From: Fonticula-like sp. SCN 57-25
Taxonomy: Eukaryota; Nucleariida; Rotosphaerida
Length of the DNA stretch: 38,989 nt
Assembly: GCA_001724245.1 (NCBI GenBank)
Contig: MEDX01000032.1
Coordinates: 1 to 38,989 of the forward strand
Direction: 5' to 3'
Part shown: piece after piece, positions 30,952 to 38,989 of the stretch
How positions within the stretch are numbered: the first letter of the stretch is position 1
Layout of the letters: each line of letters begins with the position of its first letter
The notes under the pieces: generated by a model
What the model saw: the letters and a program-made list of their open reading frames with translations, nothing else
Databases searched by the model: none
What the model was told of the DNA's origin: nothing
Program-made: the position numbers and the translations under genes

Positions 30952-33900
30952 CTAGTCGAAAAAGTATAAACTTTCCCTCACTTCACTCACATCAAACTGC
31001 CCCCGCTCCGGCACCGGCGCGATCTGCAGCGGCCGCCATCCCGCCGTCCCCGAAAACCGAATCGCCTCCTGGCCCTCGCTCGACGGCCGCTGGACACCCT
31101 CAACATATGCAAGCGACGCGTCATCAATCGCCTTCTCGAAAACCACGTGGTCCTTGTAGCGCTCGAGGAATTCATTTCGAAGATTGTCCATGATTGGCTG
31201 CGAGTGCAGCGCAATAAACTGCTCGCGAATGGACTTGTTCATTTCGTCGACTGTTGCCGCGTGCGTCCAGAAAGAGTCGTGCACGCTGGCAAAGACGAGC
31301 GGCGGCGACACTTCATTGGTGCAGGCGAGCGCGGTCATGAGCATGTGCGTAGAGTCGAGCGAGTGGATAAAGTTGGGCGGGAAGGCGGATTTTTGGCGGT
31401 TGACATTGACTTGTTTTTGGTGAACTGGGTCGTCAACTTGAATGCTCTGAAGATTCGTGTAAATCTGCGAAAAGTCAGTAAAATTAGACGGAAAAACATG
31501 CAAAAGTAGAAATGAAGCAGCAAAAGTACAAGAACACGTACAAGAACAAGTACAAGAATACTATCAATACCAATACCAATACCAACAACATTACCAACAA
31601 CATTACCAACAACATTACCAACAACATTACCAACAACATTACCAACAACATTACCAACAACATTACCAACGACATTCCCAATACAAAATATTTGCCACTT
31701 TTCGCACCTGCTTCATTGACTTTTTCCTGTAAGGCTGCACGATCGGCAAGTCCAATGGCGTCGTCCACACGACGAGCGTTTCTCCCTGCTCGCGCACATC
31801 CTTCTTCGTCGCCGCCACCGAGTACTCTTCCGCGACATTCGCCGCCGGCCGCGACCGCGCAATCTCGCGCGCCGTATCCGTCAGCCAATTCTGAATTTCC
31901 CGCGCGCCGTTAAACATCGTCCCAAGCGACTGGAAAACAAGCCTTGTAAGGTAAACCGACGTCTTATATATAAGCTCTTCCGGCACGACATTTCCTTCGA
32001 CAAGGCGGTTCTCAATCTGCTGACGCGCGCCGACAAATGTCACGCCGTACACGTTGGTCATGACGGTCTGCTTGACAATCTTGCGCGACACTTTGCCCTG
32101 CATGTGCCGCGCAATGTCACGTGTCAGCGGGTCGCTCGCTTCGGCGGCGTCGCGGTCAACAAACTGGCTCACGACTGAAGCAACGGCGCTGTAAACGTCC
32201 TGGGGGATGTCCGACTTTACAAGATTGACAGATTCGGCGCCGAGACGGTCGCCGCCGAGCGCGGCATAATGCTGAAGGCCGTTGCAACTGCCGTCCTGGT
32301 GGACGGGGAGGGAAGACTGGAAGAGGAGAGGGTCGGGCGAGCGAAGGGCGGCGCCAAGTTCAAGGCAGGTGGCGAGAAGCTGCCAGGGGTCATCGCTCTT
32401 TTTCCACCAATCATTCTGTAGGGAAAAGGTTAGGAAAAAGCCAGAAAATGTGGTTAAAAGTACCAAAAGAGGGTCGTCGGCGACGGCAAAGATCTGGTCG
32501 CGCATTTCGTCCGCCTTGGCAACGCGGCCATCAAACGAAAGCCTTTTTAATGGTCAGCAAAAATAACATTAAATATTTGATTTCGTACTTGTCGTGGCCG
32601 GCGAGGTTGGCAAAGTGGACCTTGAGCCAGAAAAGTCCGCGCTCGCCGAGCGGCCTCGTCTCATTAAACGTGAGCAGACCGCGGCAAATATCCGAGCCGA
32701 GATGGTTCAGGTGCGGCGGAATCGGGTACGCGCGCCCGCGGAAATCGACCGTGTGCGGAAAGTAAATCGGCTGCGATTTAAACTGCGAATCATGGGCGTC
32801 AGAAAAACATTCTGACCAATAAAAATACGCACGGCATTGGCGATTTCGAGCTTGTAATTGACGTCGCAGCGGAGCGCGTGCAGCTCGCGGTTCTGCTTCT
32901 CGGCCTTGCGGCGCTGCACGACAACCGATCGGCGCTCAAAAGGCGTGACGTCATCACCGGTCGGCATCTCGGGCACTTCGACGTCGGTGCGCGCGGGAAT
33001 GTCGGCCACGCCGCCGCCGGCCTCCCACAACGCCGTCGCGACGTCCAGCACGCGGTCATTGACGCGCCACGCAGTGTGACCAAGCACGTCAAGCGCAGTC
33101 AGCACGCCAGTGAGGCGGCCTTTGCGCGAGGCGGCGCGCAGCAGCTTGAGCTGCTCGGGACTTTCCTTCAAGCGCAAGCACGGACCTGAAGAAATCAACA
33201 CGTTAGCAACAAAAATAAACCAATAAACATAGCATACGGTCGATGGTGAGGTAGCCACCCGTGTTGAAAGTGAGCCATGGGCGGGGCGGAACGAGCATGG
33301 GCAGCATGCGCGACGGGATAATGTCGCGTACGGATCTAATGTCTGCAAACATGCGCTCAACGTGCGGGTGCGGCTTGACGACGCCAATCTTTTTCCCGCC
33401 GACAAAAATGTATGAATGGTACCAGGCCGGCACGATGCGCTTGCTGTCCGGGTCCTTTTGCCCGCTCGGCGTGAGGTTGTGCAGCTCGAGCTTGGCGTGG
33501 TCGAGCAGGAACTGGAGCAGCACTGCGCCGACGCGGACCTTGATGGCCACGGGCCACTTTGGCTGCCACGTGCCGAGCTCGTCCTGCAGCTTTGTCTGGT
33601 ACTCGCTCGCCATCTTGCGGACCTGCATGTTGAAAATCCTGCCAGAGCCCATCATCTGCTGGAACTTTGTCTCGTCAAGGTTGAGACGCTTGCGATGCCG
33701 CCGAAGGTGCATGCTGTTGTACGCATTTTCGAGCGCCTGGCCCATGCCGGCCATCGCGCGGCTGATCTTGATCGCGCCGACAACGCCGAGGTTGTACGAC
33801 GACATGAATTCGGCAAAGAGGGCGTCGAGGATCGTGTCGGGAGGCAAGAGAAGAAGGAAGGGGCCGTAGAGCTCGCGGCCGTTGCCGGGAACTTCGTCCT

Positions 33901-34997
33901 GGATTTTTTGCAGTTCCTCCATGAGGACGGGGCGCAGGCTCGCCTTCCAGTAGAACAGCAGCTCGTTGAGGCGCTCGTCGCGAAGGCCGGTATTGATGTT
34001 TTGCGTGCGGAAGCGGTCGAGACGGTCGCGCGCGAGCTCGCTCGAAAGGGACTCGAGCTCCTCTTGCATGGTGTAGCGGTCGAGGTCCGTGCGCGTGAGG
34101 ACGGCCAAATTGCGACGCATGTCCTGCACGCCTTCCGTGCTGATGTTGGACACGGCGAACGGGAGATCATCGAGCGTGTCGTCATTGCCGCCGGCGGTCA
34201 GGGCCTCGGGGCGCTCCTCGGCTAACGTGCTGACGGCCAAATTAAGAAGGCTGCGCTCGGCTTCGGTGAAGCAGGGGTTCTCCACCATGCGGACGAGCGA
34301 GTGGTTCTGCTCGAGCATCTTTACCAGCACCGTTTTCAGGTTGGCATCATTAAGCGTGCTAAATGAAAAAGAAGGGGTGAGAAAATGCTAGGCGACAACG
34401 AAAAGGCGCGTCGTACCTAAAGGCCGCCTTGAGGAGATTGACAAAGGTGCCGGTCGTCGGCCGCGTGCCCGTCTTGTGCATCCAGTCGAGAACGCCCAGA
34501 GCGCGTTCAAACTGCCCCGCGTTGCCAAACTCTTCAATAAAGGCGTGGTATACCTTGATACCAAATTTAAAGTTGCTTTCCGCCAGCTTGGTGTAGAGCT
34601 TTTCGGCGCGCACGAGATTCCCGTTCCGCAGGCACGCGTCAAGGATGGCGAGCGTCTCGTCCACGCTAAAGGGCGAGATGCGCGGGCCACGTGCGGATGA
34701 CGTAGAGCTCTTGCTAGACGAAATAGCACGTCCGCCCGTCGAAACAAGCGCGCTGGCTTCTTCTAGGTCGTCCTCGAGCTCCTCCTCCCACGCATGCTCC
34801 TCTTCGCCGTCTTCGACCATGGCGGGGACGGCGATGAATGACCGAAGCTGCGGGCCATGACCGGCAAACAGCCTCGGTTGAGGGGTAAGCGTAGAGGGCG
34901 GCGGCGGTAGTAACCGCGCTCGGCTGGCACTTCCATATGACAAGGCGGAAAGCGCACGGCCGGCCGTCGCCTGTACTGCACGTACTCCGCGCAACAT
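30952..34997 (-). CDS. POLRMT: Mitochondrial DNA-directed RNA polymerase (RPOM/Rpo41)
   Basis: Exons 34997-34417, 34358-33238, 33185-32833, 32782-32589, 32542-32464, 32415-31708, 31464-30952; 1182 aa, between human POLRMT (1230) and shorter relatives. The start [17 protein letters not shown] is an Arg/Ala/Ser-rich presequence for mitochondrial import; a longer frame upstream has no ATG. PPR repeats lie in the N-terminal extension ([40 protein letters not shown]). The T7-like catalytic core is complete: [20 protein letters not shown] (about 697-716), [18 protein letters not shown] with D817, [14 protein letters not shown] with K891 and Y899, [14 protein letters not shown], and [10 protein letters not shown] with H1074 and D1075; it ends with the aromatic YFFD typical of the family. 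It transcribes the mitochondrial genome and primes its replication. Confidence 0.96.
31465..31707 (-). repeat. Intronic 12-bp tandem repeat (AACAACATTACC on the + strand)
   Basis: The last RPOM intron contains about seven near-perfect copies of AACAACATTACC between about 31585 and 31675, preceded by shorter AATACC and ACAAGAAC units. Donor GTGCGA and acceptor TTCGCAG flank it. Confidence 0.85.
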
Positions 34998-35909
34998 CGC
35001 GGCACCACGTGAGGGTACACGGCAAACTAACCTGCAACCCGAGCTGCAAACTGACATGCAATCTGGATTGCAAACTGGCAATCTGTGTGGCGGGGCAGAG
35101 AGCAGCGCGACGCCAGGTGACCCCGCATTGTCGGCGAAAAATATGGGACTGTGTTGTATAGAACGATTCCTGGGCCTATGCTGCGCTTGTGTACAAATGG
35201 CTCAACCGAATTGACGCCTTTTGAGCGCGGTAGAGGTCATGGAACACAGGTACCCCACAGCGAGGGTACAGAGTGCACTATACACACCATATCACTTGGA
35301 TCCGAGCGACGAATGAAGGTGCTGTCCAGTGTTTTCGACTTTAGGGCACAATAGACCTGCTCAAAAATACGATCTTGCTATTGATTACGATTTTCAGGTG
35401 AGATTAGGAGGAATTCTGGTTCCCGTAACCCAGATTCGAAACCCAGATGTCGGTACAGCATCCATAATTGTATTGGCACAGCGCATGTTGCACTGAATAC
35501 CAAATGACTGAGTATGGCCATGGTATGAGAGCGACTACTCTAGAGCAAATGGACCGGGTTTGTAAACTAGAGCGATCACCATCTGGCATCGGCACGTCAT
35601 GACACACACCGGCGAGCGCAGCCGAGCTTCGTACTACGGTACTCGCGCGCAGTCAAGATCAAGTATTGGGAAATGTCTCGCTCGTAAAACCTTGGCTGCG
35701 ACGCATGAACGCGCTATTTGTTGGCGTGGTTGTGCATTCCTTCAAGATGCCTGGATGTCGTGGACAGATGCACACGTAAAAACGCAAATTTGGCGGGAAA
35801 GTTTGTGCATCAATATTCATTATTCATTGTACAAATCCTCGTTCATATCATACATAATACTGTAATACCATTGAACACAGAGTGCCAGAAAATTAAAAAT
35901 TGATCTTGA
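34998..35909. other. Intergenic region between RPOM and the DUF2804 gene
   Basis: About 910 bp. Near the RPOM start there are irregular TGCAAACTG/TGCAATCTG units (35030-35090). TTTGGCGGGAAA at 35789-35800 is a perfect E2F-like site with no obvious target start nearby. Open frames here (for example 35599-35865 plus) are short and show no domain; I call no gene. Confidence 0.4.
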
Positions 35910-37154
35910 TCACCATAGCGCAATATGCTCTTCGGCCCAGCCAAACACGTCGCGGATGACAAACTCCTTTGAGCCCGCTCGAATCGTCCCCTCAAACGTG
36001 CCAAGCATCTGATGCACCTGCGAAAAAATGACGATTGCGTTCGTTTTGGTAAAGCGATCAAAAGAAGGGGTGAAAACGAGTTCTACTTGCGCGCCGTCAC
36101 CGTCGTGATCTGCGCTCGTCGGCGCCGTCAGCCTCCACGGCTTCATCCAGTCGGCGGTATCGTAAACCCATTCGGCTGGCCCATTGATGCGGTAGAGGCG
36201 GCCGTCAATGCAAACTGCATTCTCAGTCGTGCCCGTCCCGTCGGTCCACTTGCCGCCAAGATTGAGGCCTACACGATGCTGCCCGCTCTTGTCCCACCCC
36301 GAAAACGAGCTCCAATTCCACCGCGAGTACGCCGGCCAGACGCCGCGGCCATAGTCGAGGCACGCAAATGACGATTGCGAGTCAAACTTGTACACCAAAG
36401 GAGATCCGTCGCCGGGCAGCGAGATGGTCACGCTGCCGCTCGCGGGCAAGGTGTTGTGCTTGGCGGTGAACTGGAAGCGCGACGACGACCAAGGGACGAC
36501 AACATGAAGCTGCTCGCTGTTGGCGGGGTACACCACTTCAATGTCGGCGGAAAGCGAGCTGCCGGTACCCAAAAAAGTGTGCGAAGCATTCCCGCTCTTG
36601 ACGAGATTCAAACGATCGGCGCGAACCGAGATGCGCTGCGTCGTACGATCAGAGCTTGTGCAATCAATGCTCACCGAAATGCCCCGACCGCGAGCACGAA
36701 CCGTCTCAAATACTCTCCCTGGCATGCACGAATCGCCTCCAAGCCCAAGCGGGATCACGGCGGAAGCGTTGAACGCCGCGCCGCTCGTACGATCGTACAC
36801 ATCAACAGAGAGAAGGCCGATGTAGTCGAGATCGGCCACAGTAACGGCAAAAAATAGCCCGCTCGACGCGTCAGTCACTGCCCAGTAGTTCCAATACTTG
36901 CGGCGCATCAGAGGCGCTTCGGCGAGAGACGCGTCGATTGTGGCGTGGCGTGACCAACCAATCGCAGCCTTGTTCAGTGTGCCATCAGGCATCGCCAACG
37001 AAATATCCAACGAATCTTTCCTTTCAACATCAGTCGGCAGATCGGCAGCGTAAGGAATACGCTGTTTACTCAGCACGCCAAGCCAGAAGCTGAGAATCGT
37101 CAAGACGCCTTCCGGCAAGCTCATGAGCAGCCGCCAAAGCCGGTCGATGCGCAT
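35910..37154 (-). CDS. DUF2804 family protein, intronless
   Basis: Single exon, 414 aa, ATG at 37154. The C-terminal half carries the DUF2804 signature: LDYGRGVWPAYSRWNWSS, then GLNLGGKWTDGTGTTENA, then GRLYRI...VYDTADWMKPWRL, ending in a beta-rich stretch (GTFEGTIRAGSKEFVIRDV). The family is a beta-sandwich protein known from bacteria and scattered eukaryotes; its biochemical function is not established to my knowledge. The N-terminus has a hydrophobic stretch (GVLTILSFWLGVL) after MRIDRLWRLLM that could be a weak signal or membrane segment; a second ATG (MSLPEG) lies 10 codons downstream. Absence of introns contrasts with nearly all other genes here and may reflect horizontal acquisition (inference). 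Confidence 0.8.
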   Translation of the reverse strand: MRIDRLWRLLMSLPEGVLTILSFWLGVLSKQRIPYAADLPTDVERKDSLDISLAMPDGTLNKAAIGWSRHATIDASLAEAPLMRRKYWNYWAVTDASSGLFFAVTVADLDYIGLLSVDVYDRTSGAAFNASAVIPLGLGGDSCMPGRVFETVRARGRGISVSIDCTSSDRTTQRISVRADRLNLVKSGNASHTFLGTGSSLSADIEVVYPANSEQLHVVVPWSSSRFQFTAKHNTLPASGSVTISLPGDGSPLVYKFDSQSSFACLDYGRGVWPAYSRWNWSSFSGWDKSGQHRVGLNLGGKWTDGTGTTENAVCIDGRLYRINGPAEWVYDTADWMKPWRLTAPTSADHDGDGAQVELVFTPSFDRFTKTNAIVIFSQVHQMLGTFEGTIRAGSKEFVIRDVFGWAEEHIALW

Positions 37155-37455
37155 TGCAGTGGTAGGCGATGGGGCCTTAACACATCAAATATTGACGAAA
37201 ACGCTTCTTGCGACGGATTCGCTACGGTTGGTGCTCGCATGCGCCCGAGTGGTGCGCAATGAGCAGACGTGCGATCAGCGCCCCTGCTGCCCCGCGGATG
37301 CGCCGATGCCAGCGGTGGTCGATTCAAATTTTACCCAGGAATCCAGCGACGATTCAAGAGCAGATTCCAGCCCGCGGCGCATCTTGTCAGCATCTTGTCA
37401 CCATGAAGCAGTCGACGCTCTCTGACAGTCCGCATTTTCTTGTTTCCTGCTTGCC
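37155..37455. promoter_or_regulatory. Divergent upstream region (DUF2804 / Crinkler-like ATPase)
   Basis: About 300 bp between divergent ATGs; CATCTTGTCA occurs twice in tandem near 37380-37400. No other motif recognised. Confidence 0.3.
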
Positions 37456-38784
37456 ATGACAGTGAGAATCTCGCCGCAGCCGATCTCTGGCGCAGTCTAC
37501 ATGGATCCCATTTCTCGTTTTTGGAAGTCGCTGATTGATGCCAAAGAGGTGCATCGGCAGCTGGATTGGCAGGAAGGAGGCATCACCGGCACCTTTCTCC
37601 ATCTGCCTGATGGCGTTGAACTTCTGGGGCAAAACGGGTTGGGTTCCATTTTATATGTCCGCGAGTGTTACCGAGCCCTCTACACCATGATTACGCAACA
37701 AACCATGCAACTGCCTGGGGCGATGGAGGCGCCGCGCTGGATCCTCACTGGCAACCCCGGCATCGGCAAGTCGCTTTTTTTGGCGTACCTGCTCTGGAGG
37801 GCTCGATGTGAAGGCGCCACTGTGGTGTACGAGCCATCCACAGTGTATGGCTACATGAGCGCATACATGGAAAAGCGCTATTTAATGCGACCGGACGGGA
37901 CGTGCCTTTCTGGGCAGGCGGGCTTATGCCTCTATGAGGACGAGTTGGACCAACCAAGCACGTGGTACATTGCTGATGCTCACGCTCCGACGCGTCAGAG
38001 CGCACGCACGCTCTTTGTGTCTGCGCCCCTACGCAGTTCGTACGGAGGCTTTGAAAAGCTACCGGGTACATTCAAGTGTTTTATGCCGGTCTGGACGTGG
38101 GAAGAGGTTGAGATTTGTTGGCGATTCGTATTCCGCAACGACGAGCGGGTTCCACAATCGCGCGTTCGCGAGCTTTTTAGCTATTGGGGTGGAATTCCTC
38201 GCATGGTTCTCGAGAAGCCATTGCAATGGAGCGACGACGTCATCATGCAAATGCTTGAATCATCATCGCGTACCTGTACACTTGCAATGTGCGAACGCAG
38301 CATTGGTGAAATTGGGGGCCAAGACGAGTTGCCGTACAATATTCTGCACATTATCGTCGGTGAAGACTATCGGCACTCACACATGGCGTTTGCCTCTGCG
38401 CGTGTGGTCGAGATGATGCTCAACAGATTTTTGATATTTGATCGGACTGAAACCTTCGAGTTTATTAACGAAGGCTGTACGATTTGTCCACAATCAACTC
38501 TGCGATTTGAACTGCTGCAGCAACTTGCTCAAGATCAAATTCATAAGGAGGTGTCCATCATTGCACGAGACCTCAAGACCGGCCGTGATTTCGAGGTGAA
38601 GGACATTGGCATTGATTCGAGTCATGCGAAAAAGACGACCTTTACGTATGACCAAAACAACTTGTCTCAACGTAGCTACCTATCATTGGCAGCCATTGCT
38701 CAACCAGGCGAATCATCGATTATTTCCGATGTGCATGATTATGTTGCAATACTTGTCATTGATAGGAAGGCGAGTCAGATGTAG
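37456..38784 (+). CDS. Crinkler/RHS-like P-loop ATPase, intronless
   Basis: Single exon, 442 aa. N-terminal region contains GVELLGQNGLGSILYVRECY, a pattern like the segment preceding the ATPase of Crinkler (CRN) and trypanosome RHS proteins. Walker A is GNPGIGKS (99-106) followed by LFLAYLLWRA; the Walker B-like strand is TWYIADAHAP (around 170-178), then a sensor-like strand TLFVSAPLRSSY and the characteristic MPVWTWEEVEICW, and a GGIPRMVLE winged-helix-like segment. In this superfamily the ATPase is often followed by a nuclease-like domain; here the protein ends after about 90 further residues that I do not recognise as a nuclease, so it may be a degraded or ATPase-only copy. No secretion signal or LxLFLAK-type leader is visible. 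CRN/RHS genes are often multicopy and subtelomeric. Function in this organism is unknown. Confidence 0.75.
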   Translation: MTVRISPQPISGAVYMDPISRFWKSLIDAKEVHRQLDWQEGGITGTFLHLPDGVELLGQNGLGSILYVRECYRALYTMITQQTMQLPGAMEAPRWILTGNPGIGKSLFLAYLLWRARCEGATVVYEPSTVYGYMSAYMEKRYLMRPDGTCLSGQAGLCLYEDELDQPSTWYIADAHAPTRQSARTLFVSAPLRSSYGGFEKLPGTFKCFMPVWTWEEVEICWRFVFRNDERVPQSRVRELFSYWGGIPRMVLEKPLQWSDDVIMQMLESSSRTCTLAMCERSIGEIGGQDELPYNILHIIVGEDYRHSHMAFASARVVEMMLNRFLIFDRTETFEFINEGCTICPQSTLRFELLQQLAQDQIHKEVSIIARDLKTGRDFEVKDIGIDSSHAKKTTFTYDQNNLSQRSYLSLAAIAQPGESSIISDVHDYVAILVIDRKASQM

Positions 38785-38989
38785 AGAGCGTTTTGTACCC
38801 ATCATTCAATGAATACAACGTGTTCTGTTTGAGCAATGGGATAATTTTATAACCCGTAAAAAAAAATGGCGGGTTTCTATTATGTACAATCTTAGGGTTA
38901 GGGTTGGTTTCGTTGTTATTTTCCCAAGGTCAATGACCTACAAAAGAGCTGACAATCGACACACACTACAAAAGAGATCATGCGACGAA
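38785..38989. other. Downstream of the Crinkler-like gene
   Basis: No gene. Contains AACCCG...CGGGTT as a small inverted repeat around an A-run (38850-38877), a short telomere-like tract, and two copies of CTACAAAAGAG about 28 bp apart near the right edge. Confidence 0.4.
38892..38905 (+). repeat. Short telomere-like tract (TTAGGG)2TT
   Basis: TTAGGGTTAGGGTT matches the TTAGGG telomere repeat of animals and many fungi. It is only 14 bp and is followed by unique sequence, so it is interstitial, not a chromosome end. Confidence 0.6.

Noticed and set aside
35599-35865. Open frame of 88 codons in the RPOM-DUF2804 gap
   Set aside because: No domain, no conserved pattern and AT-rich tail; not supportable as a gene.
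38892-38905. Chromosome end
   Set aside because: Only two TTAGGG units followed by 84 bp of unique sequence; at best an interstitial remnant.
1-38989. tRNA, rRNA, CRISPR array, or transposase/reverse-transcriptase gene
   Set aside because: I looked for conserved rRNA segments, tRNA-like GGTTCGAATCC boxes, regularly spaced repeats and element proteins and saw none; a covariance or profile search could still find a divergent tRNA.

Overview
This is nuclear DNA of a eukaryote. Almost every gene is split by short introns (about 40-120 nt, most starting GTACG or GTGCG and ending AG). The proteins point to an opisthokont, probably an early-diverging fungus or close relative. Reasons: an animal/fungal-type myosin II regulatory light chain, a Hob3/BIN3-type BAR protein, a SAM-PH-SH3 scaffold with a fungal Boi-like flavour, a BAF250/SWI1-type SWI/SNF subunit, and a Crinkler/RHS-like ATPase. 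The placement is inference; no rRNA or other marker is in the window.

Layout. 1-4653 (-): 5' part of a large secreted protein with an EGF-like module and at least 19 sushi-like Cys modules; its C-terminus lies off the left edge. 5603-12272 (+): a 13-exon WDR11 orthologue whose introns are swollen by different tandem repeats, and one of whose introns (6190-6310) reads as a U12-type AT-AC intron. 12770-13479 (-): myosin regulatory light chain. 13947-14543 (-): CHTOP/FoP-type RNA-export adaptor. 14996-15533 (+): centromeric histone H3 (CENP-A/cenH3). 15871-17068 (-): Rvs161/Hob3/BIN3-type N-BAR protein. 17742-20471 (+): a protein with four CCCH zinc fingers, ankyrin repeats, a Q-rich stretch and a UBA-like C-terminus. 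20793-23639 (-): ARID1/SWI1-like subunit without an ARID. 23960-27041 (+): MSH2. 27280-28032 (+): NEDP1/SENP8-type deneddylase. 28260-30539 (-): SAM-PH-SH3 scaffold. 30952-34997 (-): mitochondrial RNA polymerase with PPR repeats. 35910-37154 (-): intronless DUF2804 protein. 37456-38784 (+): intronless Crinkler/RHS-like P-loop ATPase, followed by a short TTAGGG-type tract at 38892.

Most genes are housekeeping genes and are not functionally clustered. Recurrent themes are chromosome and genome maintenance (cenH3, MSH2, SWI/SNF), cytoskeleton and membrane (myosin light chain, BAR protein, SAM-PH-SH3 scaffold) and trafficking (WDR11). E2F-like sites occur in the upstream regions of MSH2, cenH3 and NEDP1. 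The right-hand 3 kb differs from the rest (two intronless genes, telomere-like repeat) and may be accessory or subtelomeric.

All exon models were built by hand from reading frame, splice signals and family resemblance. Internal phases were checked to add up for every multi-exon gene; starts and a few donor sites remain choices, noted in each entry.
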